NCBI GenBank assembly: GCA_050084985.1
Contig: JBITNC010000001.1
Coordinates: 204,228,001-204,292,000, forward strand
From: Nageia nagi
Lineage: Eukaryota > Pinophyta
Length of the DNA stretch: 64,000 nucleotides
Direction of reading: 5' to 3'
A program made the position numbers and the translations under genes. How positions within the stretch are numbered: position 1 is the first letter of the stretch; each line of letters begins with the position of its first letter. The notes below the pieces were generated by a model. That model saw only the letters and a list, made by a program, of their open reading frames with translations, was not told where the DNA came from and did no database searches. This document shows positions 21,430-34,099 of this stretch, piece by piece.

Positions 21430-22670
21430 ATGAGCCACCAAAGCAAAGACAATGGATGGATCAATTGATAAAATAATTCCAAAAAGGAAAACTCCTAAAA
21501 CACCTTAATGCTTCATAAATAAGAAGATTCAACTTAAGTTATACCATAAATAAGAATGTTTGATATTGAAAAAACCATGATGGAGTACTCCTAAGGTGCA
21601 AAAGTATAGAATAATCTAATCAAATCATCAAGAAATTTCATTCTTGGACCTTTAAGGGGAATTACTCCAGCTATACTATTGTAGCAAAGATCATGCAAGT
21701 TGTATATTATTGGCCTACCATTTTCTTCTAGATATCTAGAAAATGTGAAAAATGTAAAAGATATGTGGGAAGAAGAAGGATTGCAACCATGCCTCTATAG
21801 TTAGTTAATATTGAGGAATCCTTCTAGAAATGGGGGTTAGACTTAATCAAAGTTCATACTCATGGAAACAAGTTATTTCACTATATGGGTTGAGGTAGTA
21901 GTAACAAAAAGTGCAGAATAAGAGGTAATTATCAATTTTATGGAGAAGTTAATCACCATGTTCAACATACTACTAGTGCTTATTTTAGACAATGGTTTGA
22001 CCTTCCTTGGAGAAAATTTAATTGAGTTTATAATGAAATATGGGATTTACTAGAAGACATATTCAAACTATTATCCTCAAGGAAATGGCCTAGCAAAGTC
22101 TATTAATAAAAATTTAGTTTGGATACTTAAAAGAACTATCTAATAAAACCAAAGGGATTGGGATAAGAAGCTAGACTTAGCTTTATGGTTTTACTACATC
22201 ATAATAAATTCATCAATCAATAATTTCCCTTATACTTTGGTTTACAACAAAAGAGTAATACTTTCCAACCACATCAAGATCTTGATAATAAGAAGTTTGC
22301 AAGAATATAATATGCCCAATTTTGAGCCTATGTAGGTTTGATTGTATGAATTGATGAATCTAGAGGAAGTTTAGAATGATTCATATAAGGAATTATAGAA
22401 TCAAAAAAATATCATCAAAAGGTGGTTTGATAAGAAGAAGGATACCACCCAGGAATTCAAGCAAGACAATCTCATACTCAAATGTGATGAAGATCTATCT
22501 AAGCTTGGGAGACATCAAAAGTTTGACTCCATGTCATTTGAGCCTTACATCATCAACAAGGTGAATAAATTCAACTCTTTTGAGTTGGTGAGATTAGATG
22601 GTCATATGTTTCTCATTCCAATAAATGACATATATTTAAAATCATACACCAAATAGATTTTGGTAGGTAA
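21430..22670 (+). pseudogene. Integrase of element D
   Basis: The zinc domain is partly readable: YYWPTIFFxISRKCEKCKRYV with the Cys pair (about 21705-21765). The core has the first Asp in WGLDLI (about 21835) and the second in LILDNGLTF (about 21985). At the third position the sequence is GNGLAKSINK (about 22085-22110), so the catalytic Glu is replaced by Lys, a single G-to-A change. The C-terminal module includes KRWFDKKKDTTQEF, LGRHQKFDSM and PYIINKV, then PINDIYLK. Stop codons and frameshifts split it. It aligns with element E at 48524-47270. Confidence 0.85.
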
Positions 22671-23039
22671 TCACTAGTTGTGTAAATTAATGTAAGTATG
22701 CTTGTATAAACTATTTTACTTAATGTAGAAGTTGTGGTTGTTGCTAAAAGAAAGTATGTTAACAACATATGGCCCAGATATGACCACCATATAATCATGG
22801 GGATCAATGTGATATGTAATTAGTGACTCATGGGGTTCAAAACTTAAATTATATCCAAAGGTGGTGTAAGTCATTTTTGCATGCATAAAATAATAGAGAT
22901 GAGCAGTCAAGAATAACTTAATAACATTCTAAGAACAAAGCAAAGCACTAATAATTAATTGAGAAGATCAATATAATAGAGATCAAAAGGTGGGGAAGAG
23001 AAATAAAGCTACATAGAAAGTATATGCAAACATATGGGA
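22671..23039 (+). other. Spacer between integrase and the post-integrase ORF of element D
   Basis: About 370 bp of AT-rich, stop-rich sequence. The matching interval in element E is about 46760-47260. No signal is recognised. Confidence 0.45.
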
Positions 23040-26000
23040 GAAGGATGGCCTTCAAAATGAAAAGGGTAAAAAGTAGATGATAGAGAGATATTTTGACATC
23101 GAAAAACCCATATTCACAAAAGCCAAGATAGTAAAATGGATTGATAAACTACAAAGGATGTGGGATACCCAAATCATAGGAAATAATAGGAATTCCAAAG
23201 GAACAACTAAGGCTATGTGTTTCCTAAGTAACACTAGTCTAGTTCAAATAAAAATTGGGGAAAGCATGTTATGCCACTCACTCTTGAGGGCTTTTCATCC
23301 AATACTTGCTAATTAAGCTAAAGAATAAGGTAGTGGTATCTAGTAAGGTAGTGGTATCTAGAACTAGGCATGTGGTAATTAATTTTTTTGCATATTCAAT
23401 TGGTTGAGCATTCAAAGTACCCATTAAAGATAGCCAACTTATTAGAATTCATATAATAGAGCAAATAAGGTAGTAGATAATCACATGAAGGAATAGTTCA
23501 TCAATAGCTACAAGGACTCAGGGGTAGAAATACCCAAAGAGATACTGCAATAAGAGATACCCATATATCATTTCAAAAATGATTATAGATTACTTTAATA
23601 TATGTTATTTGTAGCCTTGGGGTAGTTGTGGGATAAACTCATGTCACTCAAGTAAGTATCTCTAGCCTATTCCATCACACATCCAAAGAAGATTTACCTC
23701 TTTGACTGGTTGAACCTCATTTCAAAAGCTATGATTGAATAATTGGAAAATATCAAGGAGACATTATTGTTTACTTATTCCTCCTATATATTTTGGCTAT
23801 TGATTTTCCAAAATATTAGGAAATTCAACAATCTAGGTTTGAAGACAAAGAGATTGGACCACATAATCTTATCGATGGACAAGTGGACAGACATCCCAAG
23901 GATAAAAAAATATTATTATAATTGTTTAAATCAAGTGATAGGGTCTATACTTCTCTCTCTATAAGGAAGGGTAACTTTAAGACTCTCCCTATAAGTTAAT
24001 GCAGCTTTGAGGATAAAGAATGTAGAGAAAGGAGATCGGTACTTCACTAATAGAAGCACCATCATCATACTTTATGAGTTTGGAGGTAGGCCAATATTAC
24101 TTCCCTTATACATTACATATTATATATTCAATTTAGAATTATATAGATAGATTGATTACATTGATTGCAAATATGGAACCGAGGGAGGTAAAAAATCATT
24201 ATACAAAGCCCTTTTTACCTTCCAAGACATTATTGTTATAAACAAGGGGATCAACCTATATAGTTTGAAACTATAAGAAGTTTCCAATAGCTAGGAATAT
24301 GACCTAGATGACATATTTTCCCAAAGATTAATAGCTCTATAAAATGCTAAAAGGGTGACATTCATCAAAAGTTCACAATTATACGTTGAGAATAGATTAG
24401 AGAATGCACCCCAAATGCCTTACAACATAACATTATTGAAAGCTCTCTCAAAATGGAGATACTTTTACATAAGAATAAAAATATTCAATACAAATGATCA
24501 TCTTTTAATAAGCTCACTAATGAAAAAGCTGAGGGAAAGCATCTTATCAGTAGAAAAATAAACAACATTTATCTAGTATCGCATCAAGTTAGGTACCAAA
24601 GCACCTCTATGGGAAAGTGAATCAGATGAAAAATTTAGTAGACTATATGATGAAGAGAACCCTAATGAGAAATATGAAGGTGTGGAAGTAGGAGAGGCCT
24701 ACCAAAATAAGGAACAAGGAGAAAGAAATATAGATGAAATCTAGGATGAAGGAGAAGCCTCAAAAAAACAAGAAACTAAAAGAGAATGAACCATAACCAA
24801 TCCTTAAACCATAGCTCTACAAACAAAATTATAGAATTAAGAAATTTTAAAACAATAGAAGTATCATCAAGATCCTAAGGAGAAAGCAAAGAAGAAATCT
24901 CACCACCATGATTAAAAAGATAAGTTAATAAAATATTCCTCACACATTGAGAGGAAAGGTGAGGAATAAGGGATCTCAAGGAGGATTAAATGTAAGCATG
25001 ATCACTCAACTAGTGCCTCAAGTATGCACACTCAAATTTTACTCCTCCTCCTCCTCTAATTATTCATATTACATATATACCTTACACTTCAAAAAAAACC
25101 ACTATACCTTCACCTGGTAACTTAAATATCTCTCTATTCACCCACACATCCTCATTAGACTAGATGCCATCACTCACCATAAACCCCAACTCACAAGACA
25201 CTACCATTCCATCCTCCATAAACCTCCCTATTTCCTAAGCAATGTATACTCCAATAACCATCCTACTATTTATTTCAATTGTTGCATAATAAGTATCCAC
25301 ACAAGGGATTTACCAATAATATGTTGAGTTACTAAAAGAAAAGAGTACTTGGGAGGAAAAGGAGTTAAAAAGCATTATGGCTCCACCAGGACAAATCAGA
25401 TTCCAAATAGATGTGGATCCCAAGAGGAAAAAAATTCACATGGAAATAACTCAAGAAACACCATTAGGGGATGCCACATAATAGGTTATAAATAATACCT
25501 TTGAATTAGACTACAATAAGCTCCCTACCATTGAAAAATACTAATTCTTAAAATCAAGGGTAGATTTCATAAAAGGTAATGCTATCAAGTTTGAGGTAAA
25601 AATGCAAAAGGAATCCATAAAGAATTCCTTATTTTCCACTCAACTCAATTTTGAGATAGAGAGCAACAAGGCCCTTAACCTTAGAATTAACAATTTCCCT
25701 AAATTATACACTTTAAAAAGAAGAATTGTAACAAAAGGAGGAAGTCTTAAAAGCTAAAATCATAGAGCTAGAGAAAATGGAAAAGATACAAGATGGGATG
25801 AAGATGGTGGTGGCCTAGAGTGAAAGAGAGGTAGTTGAAAAATATGAAGAAATAAATGATATAAAGAAGAAAATGAAGAGGGTGGACAAACTTATCATTA
25901 ACCTTAAAGGGAAGGATGAATTAATTACCAATATGATGAAAAAAATGATAAAAAAGGAGGCTCAAATTGTTGCAAAAAAGAATACAACCATTTAGAGAGA

Positions 26001-26690
26001 TGTAGAACTAAGTTTAATAAAAATAAATAAAAGAAAAGGATTAACTAATAACATAATTGAGGTAGAAACTCTCTACTCTTTGTACTACAAATACATATAA
26101 TCTAAGAGAATTAGTAGGCCTAAAAAGATAATATTGAACTAAAATTACCCAAGAAATCCAAGTACTTATACCAAAGGTAGATCACTTGAAATACTATCAA
26201 GTAATGTTAAAAGAGTTATAGCAACAACTTGATAAATTTTAGGTTATCATAAATTAGAGGAAGGATGAGGCTAATGTTGCAATAGATATCATCAACAAAG
26301 CTTACAATATAGAGTTGAATAATTTCCAAATAGAGTGGAAGAGAGCGTTATCTTAGAATATGAGTATGATAAAACTTTAGAAGATATAAATCAAAGGCCA
26401 AATTTTCAAATGTGAGCTAGAATAGGAATGCAATCATGAGTAGAAAGAATTTAATACTTTGATTAATTAAGGTGTGACTCAATTTTGAAAAGAAGATAAT
26501 ACACCTATGATGGTAGAGGAATATCATAAGTACATGGAAGGAGTATTAGGGGATGATATAGAGCTTGTATCTTGGAAAACCCCCATTTCAAATGAAAACA
26601 TCTTTACATTTGTTGTAAAATTGGACAACTTGAAAAAGGTCAAGGATAAATTCCAACGACTTTGAGAGATATGTTATGAAAAGGTGAATA
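23040..26690 (+). pseudogene. Long post-integrase ORF of element D (function unknown)
   Basis: A decayed reading frame of roughly 1,200 codons after pol. The N-terminal third is globular: RYFDIEKPIFTKAKIVKWID near 23090-23145 and YSSYIFWLLIF near 23775-23810, the latter resembling HSSYLWWLIVY in element E. Around 24630-24790 it is very acidic and Glu/Lys rich, and near 25040 a short CTC run encodes Pro or Ser. From about 25730 to 26680 it is dominated by Lys, Glu, Ile and Leu in heptad-like spacing, suggesting coiled coil. It could be a captured or env-position ORF; the front part faintly recalls the putative plant transposon protein domain PF20167. I do not assign a function. Confidence 0.5.
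23326..23361. repeat. 18-bp tandem duplication
   Basis: TAAGGTAGTGGTATCTAG occurs twice in tandem. It is a small slippage duplication inside the post-integrase ORF. Confidence 0.85.
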
Positions 26691-27847
26691 GTATGTTGAA
26701 TATTGAATCTTTATTATCTATATTTATAGATGCATAACAATAATAATAGATAATGATAGTTGTTGTTTTGAATCTACAACAAAGGGTTTTATACTATATG
26801 AGTCCTGCAAGTTTTATGGGAAATACTATCTCTAAGAATCACCAAATGTACATGTAAAATAACTTTTTATAGATTTATGTATCATAATACCAAATTATGT
26901 ACCATATTTTGTTAAACATCCTTTTAGGATGTTCAATAAGGGTGAAATTCAATTTAAATCCAAGCTAATAGCTCAACATCCTCTTAGGATATCTAAGAGG
27001 AGGAAATCCAAAAACTCAATGGATAGGAAATGAAATCACCAGAATATTGAGGAAAGCTAAAGATTCTAAGGCCAAGAAGGTGGGGTGAATGACATGAATA
27101 TTTTAAACATGATCTATTGGTAAAGGTAAATGGAATGAAGAAGATGAAGAAATACACTAAGAGTTGGCACATGACATCAGTAGGTTCTAAGAGCACCAAA
27201 AACTTATCTATGGCTGAGATTCTAAAGAAAATGATGTTAGTGATATAAAGGAAAGCTCATAAAAAATAAAGGAAAAGTGAAGGCTTATAACAAAAATGAA
27301 TGAATGATGTCAGCAAGTGTAGTTGCATCTATTTTTACATTAGCATCAGACTTGAGAAACACATAATGTCAATAGCCTTAGTTTCAACTACTGATTGAAG
27401 GAGAACTATGAGTAGGAGGGACATACAAAAACCTAAAGTATTAGTTTTTCACCCAATGATGATCTAAGAGGAGAAAAAAGGAAGATAACTCTCATTTTAG
27501 GGTAGTTAGTACCTATGATGACTAAGTACTACACCAATCCATTTGGTCAACTTGATCTAACAATTTAAGTGATGGTATCATCTCACCATGCATGTAACAT
27601 AACGAAGATACCAAGAGCCTAGAGGTTTAGTTAACTCACCTAACATGAAACCTATAGATGATTCTTTATGAAATAAGCTCAATTTAGTAGTAGTATTTAG
27701 TAAGAATGCATTTTGAGGGACTAAAGCACTTATCAAAGATTATCAAAAAAATTATACCATGCATGTCACATGAAGGGAGTACTTTAGTATTCCCAAAAAC
27801 CTTCTTAATTTAATAGTAGTTAATTTGAAATGTAACTAATTGATGGT
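26691..27847. other. Untranslated region after the element D post-integrase ORF
   Basis: AT-rich, no domain recognised. A small hairpin AACATCC...GGATGTT lies at 26915-26933. It is presumably the 3' UTR of element D. Confidence 0.4.
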
Positions 27848-28262
27848 TGTTAGCAATAGTTCAGTAGGAGTTAGTGTTTTAGAATATTTATGAAGTTTTG
27901 GCCTATAAATTAAGGCATTTTGATGTAATAATGGTTGAACATTTAACTATTTTCCCTCTATGATGTTATTGAAGTTATTTTCTAAATACAAGTATGATAT
28001 GTTTTCCTTTTCTCAATTATTTGTTCATGTATGATCTTAATCATTGTATATACTTTAGTATATGCTTCATGACTTCATCAACTAATATTGAATTAGTGGT
28101 TGTTAGTGTCATATTTGGATAGGATTGCTAATATAGATGATATTGGTTTATGGCTATTAGTTTGATTATCCTTCTATTCATTCAAATTTGGAAGCATGTA
28201 CTAGTCAAGTACCTTTAGCTTATTCACTTTCATGCACTTTGATATTTTATTTCTTTTTAACA
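27848..28262 (+). repeat. Candidate 3' LTR of element D
   Basis: Starts TGTTAG and ends TTAACA, giving near-matching terminal inverted repeats, about 415 bp. It contains a TATA-like CTATAAATTAAGGC near 27903 and a pyrimidine-rich 3' part. No second copy is in the window and the preceding bases are not clearly purine-rich, so the limits are tentative. Confidence 0.35.
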
Positions 28263-28379
28263 CCCTACCCTCTTAAAAGTAGTGTAGAAGATCTCCCATT
28301 GACGAGAGTTTGACCCAATAGATAAGGCACCAAACTTTAAACTAGAGGTTAAGAAATTAAAAGTAGTTCATCCTTAGTA

Positions 28380-29000
28380 ACTCAATTGGTTGTGATTCAT
28401 AAGTTCTTTCAAATTACATAATCTCAATAAAAAATTACCATACATAATCTCAATAAAAAATAACCATACATAATCTCAATTTATGAATAAGATCATAAAA
28501 ATAAAGATCCATATAATCCATAGCTTTTACATGCTCTTATAGTAAATGATCCTTAACCATGCTTTGAATATTTTGAAATATTTGAGAAAACTTTTTAAAT
28601 CTCTCATTCGGTCCTTTGATATTATTCACCAAATTAGAAATAATAACTTACCTAGGAACATTATGCTTAAAATGCATGCAAAATTCATATACAAGTTGTC
28701 CATAAGTATTAATTAACTTGGATAGTAAAGAGAAATACCAATTTAGATCATAACTCCTTAGAGTAGTTGGAAAGTATTTGACCATTAAATTATCACTCAC
28801 TCTAAATTTCAATTAAAGTTTATCTCAAAAGCTTTGATATGAGCATTAGGATCTCCTTCTCCTAAATATGAATAAAAAATTGGTTCCACTTGGAGTTATA
28901 GTGCCTTTTCATTTCTAATATCATCACATAAGGTATTTGAATCCCTATATACACAACCTTGAGATCCTAATGACCTATTGAAACCACTAAAGCTATTAGA
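28380..29000 (-). pseudogene. gag fragment F (minus strand)
   Basis: On the minus strand, short frames read GEGDPNAHIKAFEINFN, then a capsid core with FPTTLRSYDLNWYFSLLSKLI and NIKGPNERFKKFSQIFQNI. These correspond to the F.G..DP..H...F, L.G.A..WF.SL and PNES...F..RF landmarks of Ty3/gypsy capsid. No zinc knuckle, protease or pol follows in the expected direction; the element D LTR candidate lies there instead. It is an isolated remnant of another element, possibly truncated by element D. Confidence 0.6.
28415..28480. repeat. 26-bp tandem repeat, about 2.5 units
   Basis: TACATAATCTCAATAAAAAA-type units start at 28415, 28441 and 28467. They lie at the C-terminal edge of gag fragment F and probably arose by replication slippage. 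Confidence 0.85.
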
Positions 29001-30329
29001 TGCCTCACTCCTGCCATCATCACTATAAAAGATATTCTTCAAATTAGATTTGGTAACATCACCAAAGTTGTTGACATTGGATCAAAAGGAAAAAGCATTG
29101 TTTTGAAGGAAAGTCAAGTTCACCAATTTGTTATAACCAAAATAATTAATTTATAGTTAGGGATAGTTATGATATTGAGTTATAACCAATAATAGAAAAA
29201 TTGATAAAGGTCATAGTCCTATTATTGACTAAAGTAATCAAATACAAATATGATAATAATAAAACAATGCTCAATTAATCATAACATATCAAATATAAAT
29301 TCAAATGAACTTATGACCTATTACTTTACCTATCACAAAGATCAAATCTCACACCTAACTCAAATTATTCATCTACAAATTGCTCCCATGAATGGGAGCA
29401 CTAGACCAAACCTCTATGAAGCATTACCACTCATAAAAAAGCACTATTGCTTGATGATATATACAAAAATATTCATAACCTTCAATCCTTGTTATGAGGT
29501 CTACTTAAAATCTAAGTTATTCATGTGTAATGGATCAAATTATTGCATGAATTAAATATACTTGAGTATAACAAAATCCAAATATGATAGGTGGTATTGA
29601 TGAACTTTAGTTAAGGGTATTTTTGTTACCACCTATCAAGGTTCCATATTATTCCATGATAATTGATGCACAACTCTTCACTTCCTTTATAGGTAATAGG
29701 TCTAGTGTCAAGGCTCCTCCTTGGTCTTATGAAATTCTAATACCAAGACACCTTATTAGGCTTATCTTTGACTCGACTTATTACCATAAAACATAAAGGC
29801 AGTGAGAGTATACAATACTTAAAATAATAATAAATCACTTAAATAGATAATTCATTTCAAATACTTACAATGTATATTTTAATTAAATTAAAAATTCCTT
29901 TTTAATTATTAACAATATTTGTGAAAATCAACTTGCTAGGGAAAATAGGTGAGTAATGTTTGAAAACCAAATTTCTAATAGATATTATTGTTAAATAAAT
30001 TTTCTATTTATGAAAATTAGCTTTCTAAGGAAAATGGGAAAATTAATATTTGAAAATAGTATTCTTGGAAAAATATTACTTGATAAAAAAATTATAAGTA
30101 AACTAATAGTATCCATGATGTTCAAGAACTACAATCATAGAACAAGTGCTCTTTTATTCTCACTCAAATCCAAATTCAAGCCAATATACATTGATAGTCT
30201 ACTTCAAAAGATCCTAGAGGTGTCCAATACCAATGAATTCCCTAGCAATGAACAAATGAGTCACCACTATCCATTTTTGTCAAAATAATCATAGAAAGAT
30301 ACCAAACTCTTGAATCTAATTTTTATCTT
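29001..30329. other. AT-rich stretch without recognisable genes
   Basis: No domain is recognised in the ORFs at 29250-29555 or 30010-30288. It contains a 20-bp palindrome (29381-29400) and an imperfect tandem pair of about 85 bp at 29925-30075 (GAAAAT...GCT..CTA.GGAAAAT). Confidence 0.45.
29381..29400. repeat. Perfect 20-bp palindrome
   Basis: TGCTCCCATGAATGGGAGCA: nine-base arms around GA. It is unusually GC-rich for this window. Confidence 0.8.
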
Positions 30330-31100
30330 GATCATCCCATATAATGGAGGCAACCAAGACAAAAGGGGGCAAATAAGGTGCTTTACCAAAATGCTTAATC
30401 TGTCAAAAAAATTACTTTTTTATAATTTTTTATCTATAATTATTTAGATATGTAATTTCATTTATTTCCATTACACATCCAAATATGGGTAAAATGCAGC
30501 CACCTAAATATAACTTATATTTAAAATAAATCATATTTTAGGTAACAAGGGTCAATATTTTAAAAGGTATTATAAATATCAATAAAGAGATCATAATTAA
30601 TGTAATAGGTGTCAATATTAAGAAAAGCACCACAAGCTATGTAATCATTATAGATCTCAAAAAGCATAAATGTACAAGATGTTCAAATACAAAAGAAAAT
30701 CCAAATCAACACATTCCCTATCAGATGATCATATCCTCAACACATCTAGATAGTTCAACCCATGATTGATTCACACTCAAAATAATAACTATGTCTCTCA
30801 ATACCACCTATTTGAATATCTATTATCTATTCTTCTTCTTTATATCATATCATTTGAGTTTCTCTTTATTCTTATTACATCTCATGATGTTGGTAGTTTG
30901 TAAGGGCTTCATCCAGGGCATGTGCATGGTAGTTCCTATATTTATAAAACTCTAGATTTGGAGGGTGACTCTTTCCTAAGAAAGGTACATCAAATCTAGC
31001 AAAGAAGGTATTTGATACAATGTTAATAAATGTTAATACTCTTGCAAATACCTTATAATATCTAAAGTGATATTTTAGTAGCATAAATAATTATTTGTTT
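30330..31100 (+). repeat. Ancient LTR remnant related to the element B family, with PPT region
   Basis: 30330-30495 resembles the polypurine repeat unit seen at 39976-40381 (AAAAGGGGGCAAATAAGG...; ...CACATCCAAATATGGGTAAAATG). From 30496 the sequence TGCAGCCACCTAAATATAACTTA parallels the LTR start TGTAGACACCTAAAAATGAATTC. Near 30598 TTAATGTAATAGG matches the same position of that LTR. It is much more diverged than the copies at 40382 and 55869. The right end is not defined. Confidence 0.4.
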
Positions 31101-33417
31101 AATTGCAAGTCATTATTTAGTGACTAAAGGTTGAGTGGGTTCAAGAGAATCAAATACACTCATTAATGTCAAATAACATATGCTAATAGTTCTCTACAAT
31201 ATGAATTTATATGGGATGTGATACCCCTTAATACTTATGGTATTTTACTTAGATAATTGTAAATGTGAAAGAGATATGGTGTTTACAAGGTGAGATCATG
31301 TGATGCCAATATTTTGGAGGGCTTATGATGATTCATAATTATAGAAGTCAAGTCATCATTTAGTAACAAGTTGGCTAATGCCACTAATATTGTTAAATAT
31401 CCATTATGTACAAGCTAAACTAAATGATAATGAAACTAAGTATCTTGTTTAGGAATTGCAATCATTCATAAAGAAAAATGAGGAGTTGTATGCAAATTCT
31501 AAGGTGTATTTCAACTACCTCATGAATTGACTATAAGTTTTATATTTTTAGTGCTTGTAAAATATAGATATATCCTTGCAAAGATAAACTTTTTGGAGAA
31601 GAATAAAGAGTAGCTACATAAAAGTTTTATAATGAATGGATGTTGTATGTAGATTGATAATATTGAAGGAAGATGTAAATTTAAATCAACCTTATGTTGA
31701 GTAATGAATGGGCTCCTATATCATATATGTAGTACCAATTGTATCAAATATTAGAAATAAATCACATTGTATGAAGGGACACTTGAGGTGAAATAAATAT
31801 GCAAACACATAGGATTTGGATATTTTAGTACTTGTTACAAAAATATCATGCATAGACTATTATGCATTCATGGACATATTGTGGCAAGAGGAATCACATA
31901 CCAATCCATATTAATGATCAATATGGGCTTCAATTTTATTATTCCAAGTAGCTTAAGTATTGCATCTACTTTATGCCACATCATTTGTCTTATAGACAAC
32001 AACATAATGAGTTTTGTTGTACATTAAAAGGGAAAGAACAACCATTAGGGATCAAACATTGGTAGTCATGAATCCTTTTCGATAATTTTTATTTCTTAAT
32101 CAACAAGCATATAAATATCTAATTGAAGAATATCATTCCTTCCATGGACTATATTTAGCAATGTTAGTTGCTACATTAAAATCTTGTTGTTTGATAATGA
32201 CACATGCTCCATGGCACCAATGGTATGAAATGATGACTTGTTCACCTAAATTTGATGATTGAGGATATATAGTAATAACTAGTTTGATTTTTATTAATTG
32301 ATGATATTTGGTGATATCTCATTTGTTTGATTTTTAATAATTAACGATTGATGGTCTTTGATGATGATTTTATTGCTTGAATTTTGATGATATTCAAGAA
32401 TGATTCATTAATCCAATTATAAAATTCATCTATTAATGATAATCCTCATCTACATAACAAATGATGATGAACTCAATTAAAAACAAAAATGCTTATTGAT
32501 AACAATAATTATTTGAAAAATAAATATAAAAATATGGAGATGTGGAATTGGGAAAAAATGAAAAACTCGTTTCTACTACCTCATACCTCCAATAATCCTC
32601 TATGTTTGTAAAGTTTGGGGTGGAAATAGTTTTTGATAAATATGGAATAAAATTGAATAACTTAAAAAATAATTCATTATTTATAACTTAAAATTAAAAA
32701 TAAAACACCATATCCTATGTATCACATGGAATTTGGTCTATTCCCTATTGAAATATAAGCTCTAAGATTATATTTATTATAAAATTATAAACTAATAAAG
32801 TTGGATCATCATAGGTTGATTGTAATAAACTTGACTAACCTATCAACGTATTAAAAGAGGTTAGCTAAAATATTGATGAGTGGCTTGATTCTTGGGCTTA
32901 CACAATAACATAACCCTTTTAGATATGGATAAATTAAAATTATAAATAATAAATGAAGTAATTAAAATTTTTTGGAGTGATGATAATATATAAACTAAAA
33001 CAAAATTATCCACCTATAAAAAAACCAAAAACTTGCATATCCATATAGCCCAAATGAGATTACCAATTTCAAAAACAAGTTCATAATCATAAAATTAAGA
33101 ACTAATTTACATTGATTATGTAGTGAAATAGGTAATAAGATAATATATAAAGAAACATGGAATAAGTTAATTTGTATTCTTTCTAACCTAAATTCCATAC
33201 AAAATGAGACTCAATTTCTCCTTATCTGTCCACTTTACAAAAATAAAGAAACCTATAATGATATTTGTAATTACAACTCAATCCATAAATTATTAAACCG
33301 AGACAACTAACACAAGATTGATTATTTTATTACACATATTAAATATATTATAAACAATCATTTAAATACATAAATGATTTATATTTATCTTTGGAAAAAT
33401 ATTAATAAGTACTACTC
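31101..33417. other. AT-rich stretch without recognisable genes
   Basis: No domain, LTR pair or RNA gene is recognised. 32250-32420 is a degenerate TTGATGAT-rich stretch. The minus-strand ORF at 32995-33198 has no motif. Confidence 0.45.
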
Positions 33418-34041
33418 TGGACACCTAAAAATGAATTCTTATTAATAATTCATTTTTATACCATCAAGAAATATATGCTGTAAGCAAGAGGGTAAAAATA
33501 TACCCCAAGGAATTGTATTTAATGTAATAGGACTATTAAATAATGTAGGTGGTATCAAATGCCTATAAAGGCATTATTAACTACATAATGTATGATGATA
33601 TCAAGGTAGAAAAATATCCAAATGTGGCTATAAAATAATACCAAAGATAAATATTGACATATGAGTATATCATCATCAATTGGATAAGATATTTCATGCC
33701 TATTATACTTCTGAATAACAACATAGTCTTGTTACACCACCTATTGGTTGATTTGTTATTATCTCTTCATTGCATTTCTTATATCATTGTTTACACATCT
33801 AGTTCTTAATGGTTTGCATTTTTGTTGACATTCTAGTATAAGGATCATCAATTCCATTCATATGTTGATTGTGTTTAAAATAATTGTATGGAGGTATGTT
33901 ATATGATTGATATTGCCAGATATGATAAAGTACATTGATTATTATTATGATAACTAGTATATTTTAGATGTATACTATAAGATTTGAATAGTAGAGGAAT
34001 ATTATCTTATTTATTGCATTATGCATTATTTATAATCTACA
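33418..34041 (+). repeat. LTR I, 5' LTR of element B
   Basis: Starts TGGACACC (TGTAGACACC in LTR II, two bases lost) and ends TCTACA. A TATA box CTATAAAA lies at 33628-33635. The first 330 bp align with LTR II; the last 115 bp align with the element A remnant at 6725-6839. Confidence 0.8.
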
Positions 34042-34054
34042 TTTTGGTGAACCC
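34042..34054 (+). promoter_or_regulatory. Primer-binding-like site of element B
   Basis: TTTTGGTGAACCC immediately after the LTR. The same TGGTGAACCC follows LTR II at 41424 and, with one change, 56911. I cannot name the tRNA with confidence. Confidence 0.65.
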
Positions 34055-34099
34055 ATTATTTTGATCTATCTTTCCCTCCAAGCTAAGATTTAGTAAAAA

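Larger units (their letters stand above)
19616..28262 (+). mobile_element. Element D: 5'-truncated Ty3/gypsy of the D/E family
   Basis: Order: C-terminal tail of an RNase H, RT, RNase H, integrase, spacer, long post-integrase ORF, and a possible 3' LTR. gag, protease and the rest of the first RNase H are missing, so truncation lies between the element C flank and 19616. Element E (44379-54817, minus strand) is a second copy of the family and has the same arrangement with gag and protease present. Every frame is broken. The right limit is uncertain because no 5' LTR is available for comparison. Confidence 0.7.
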
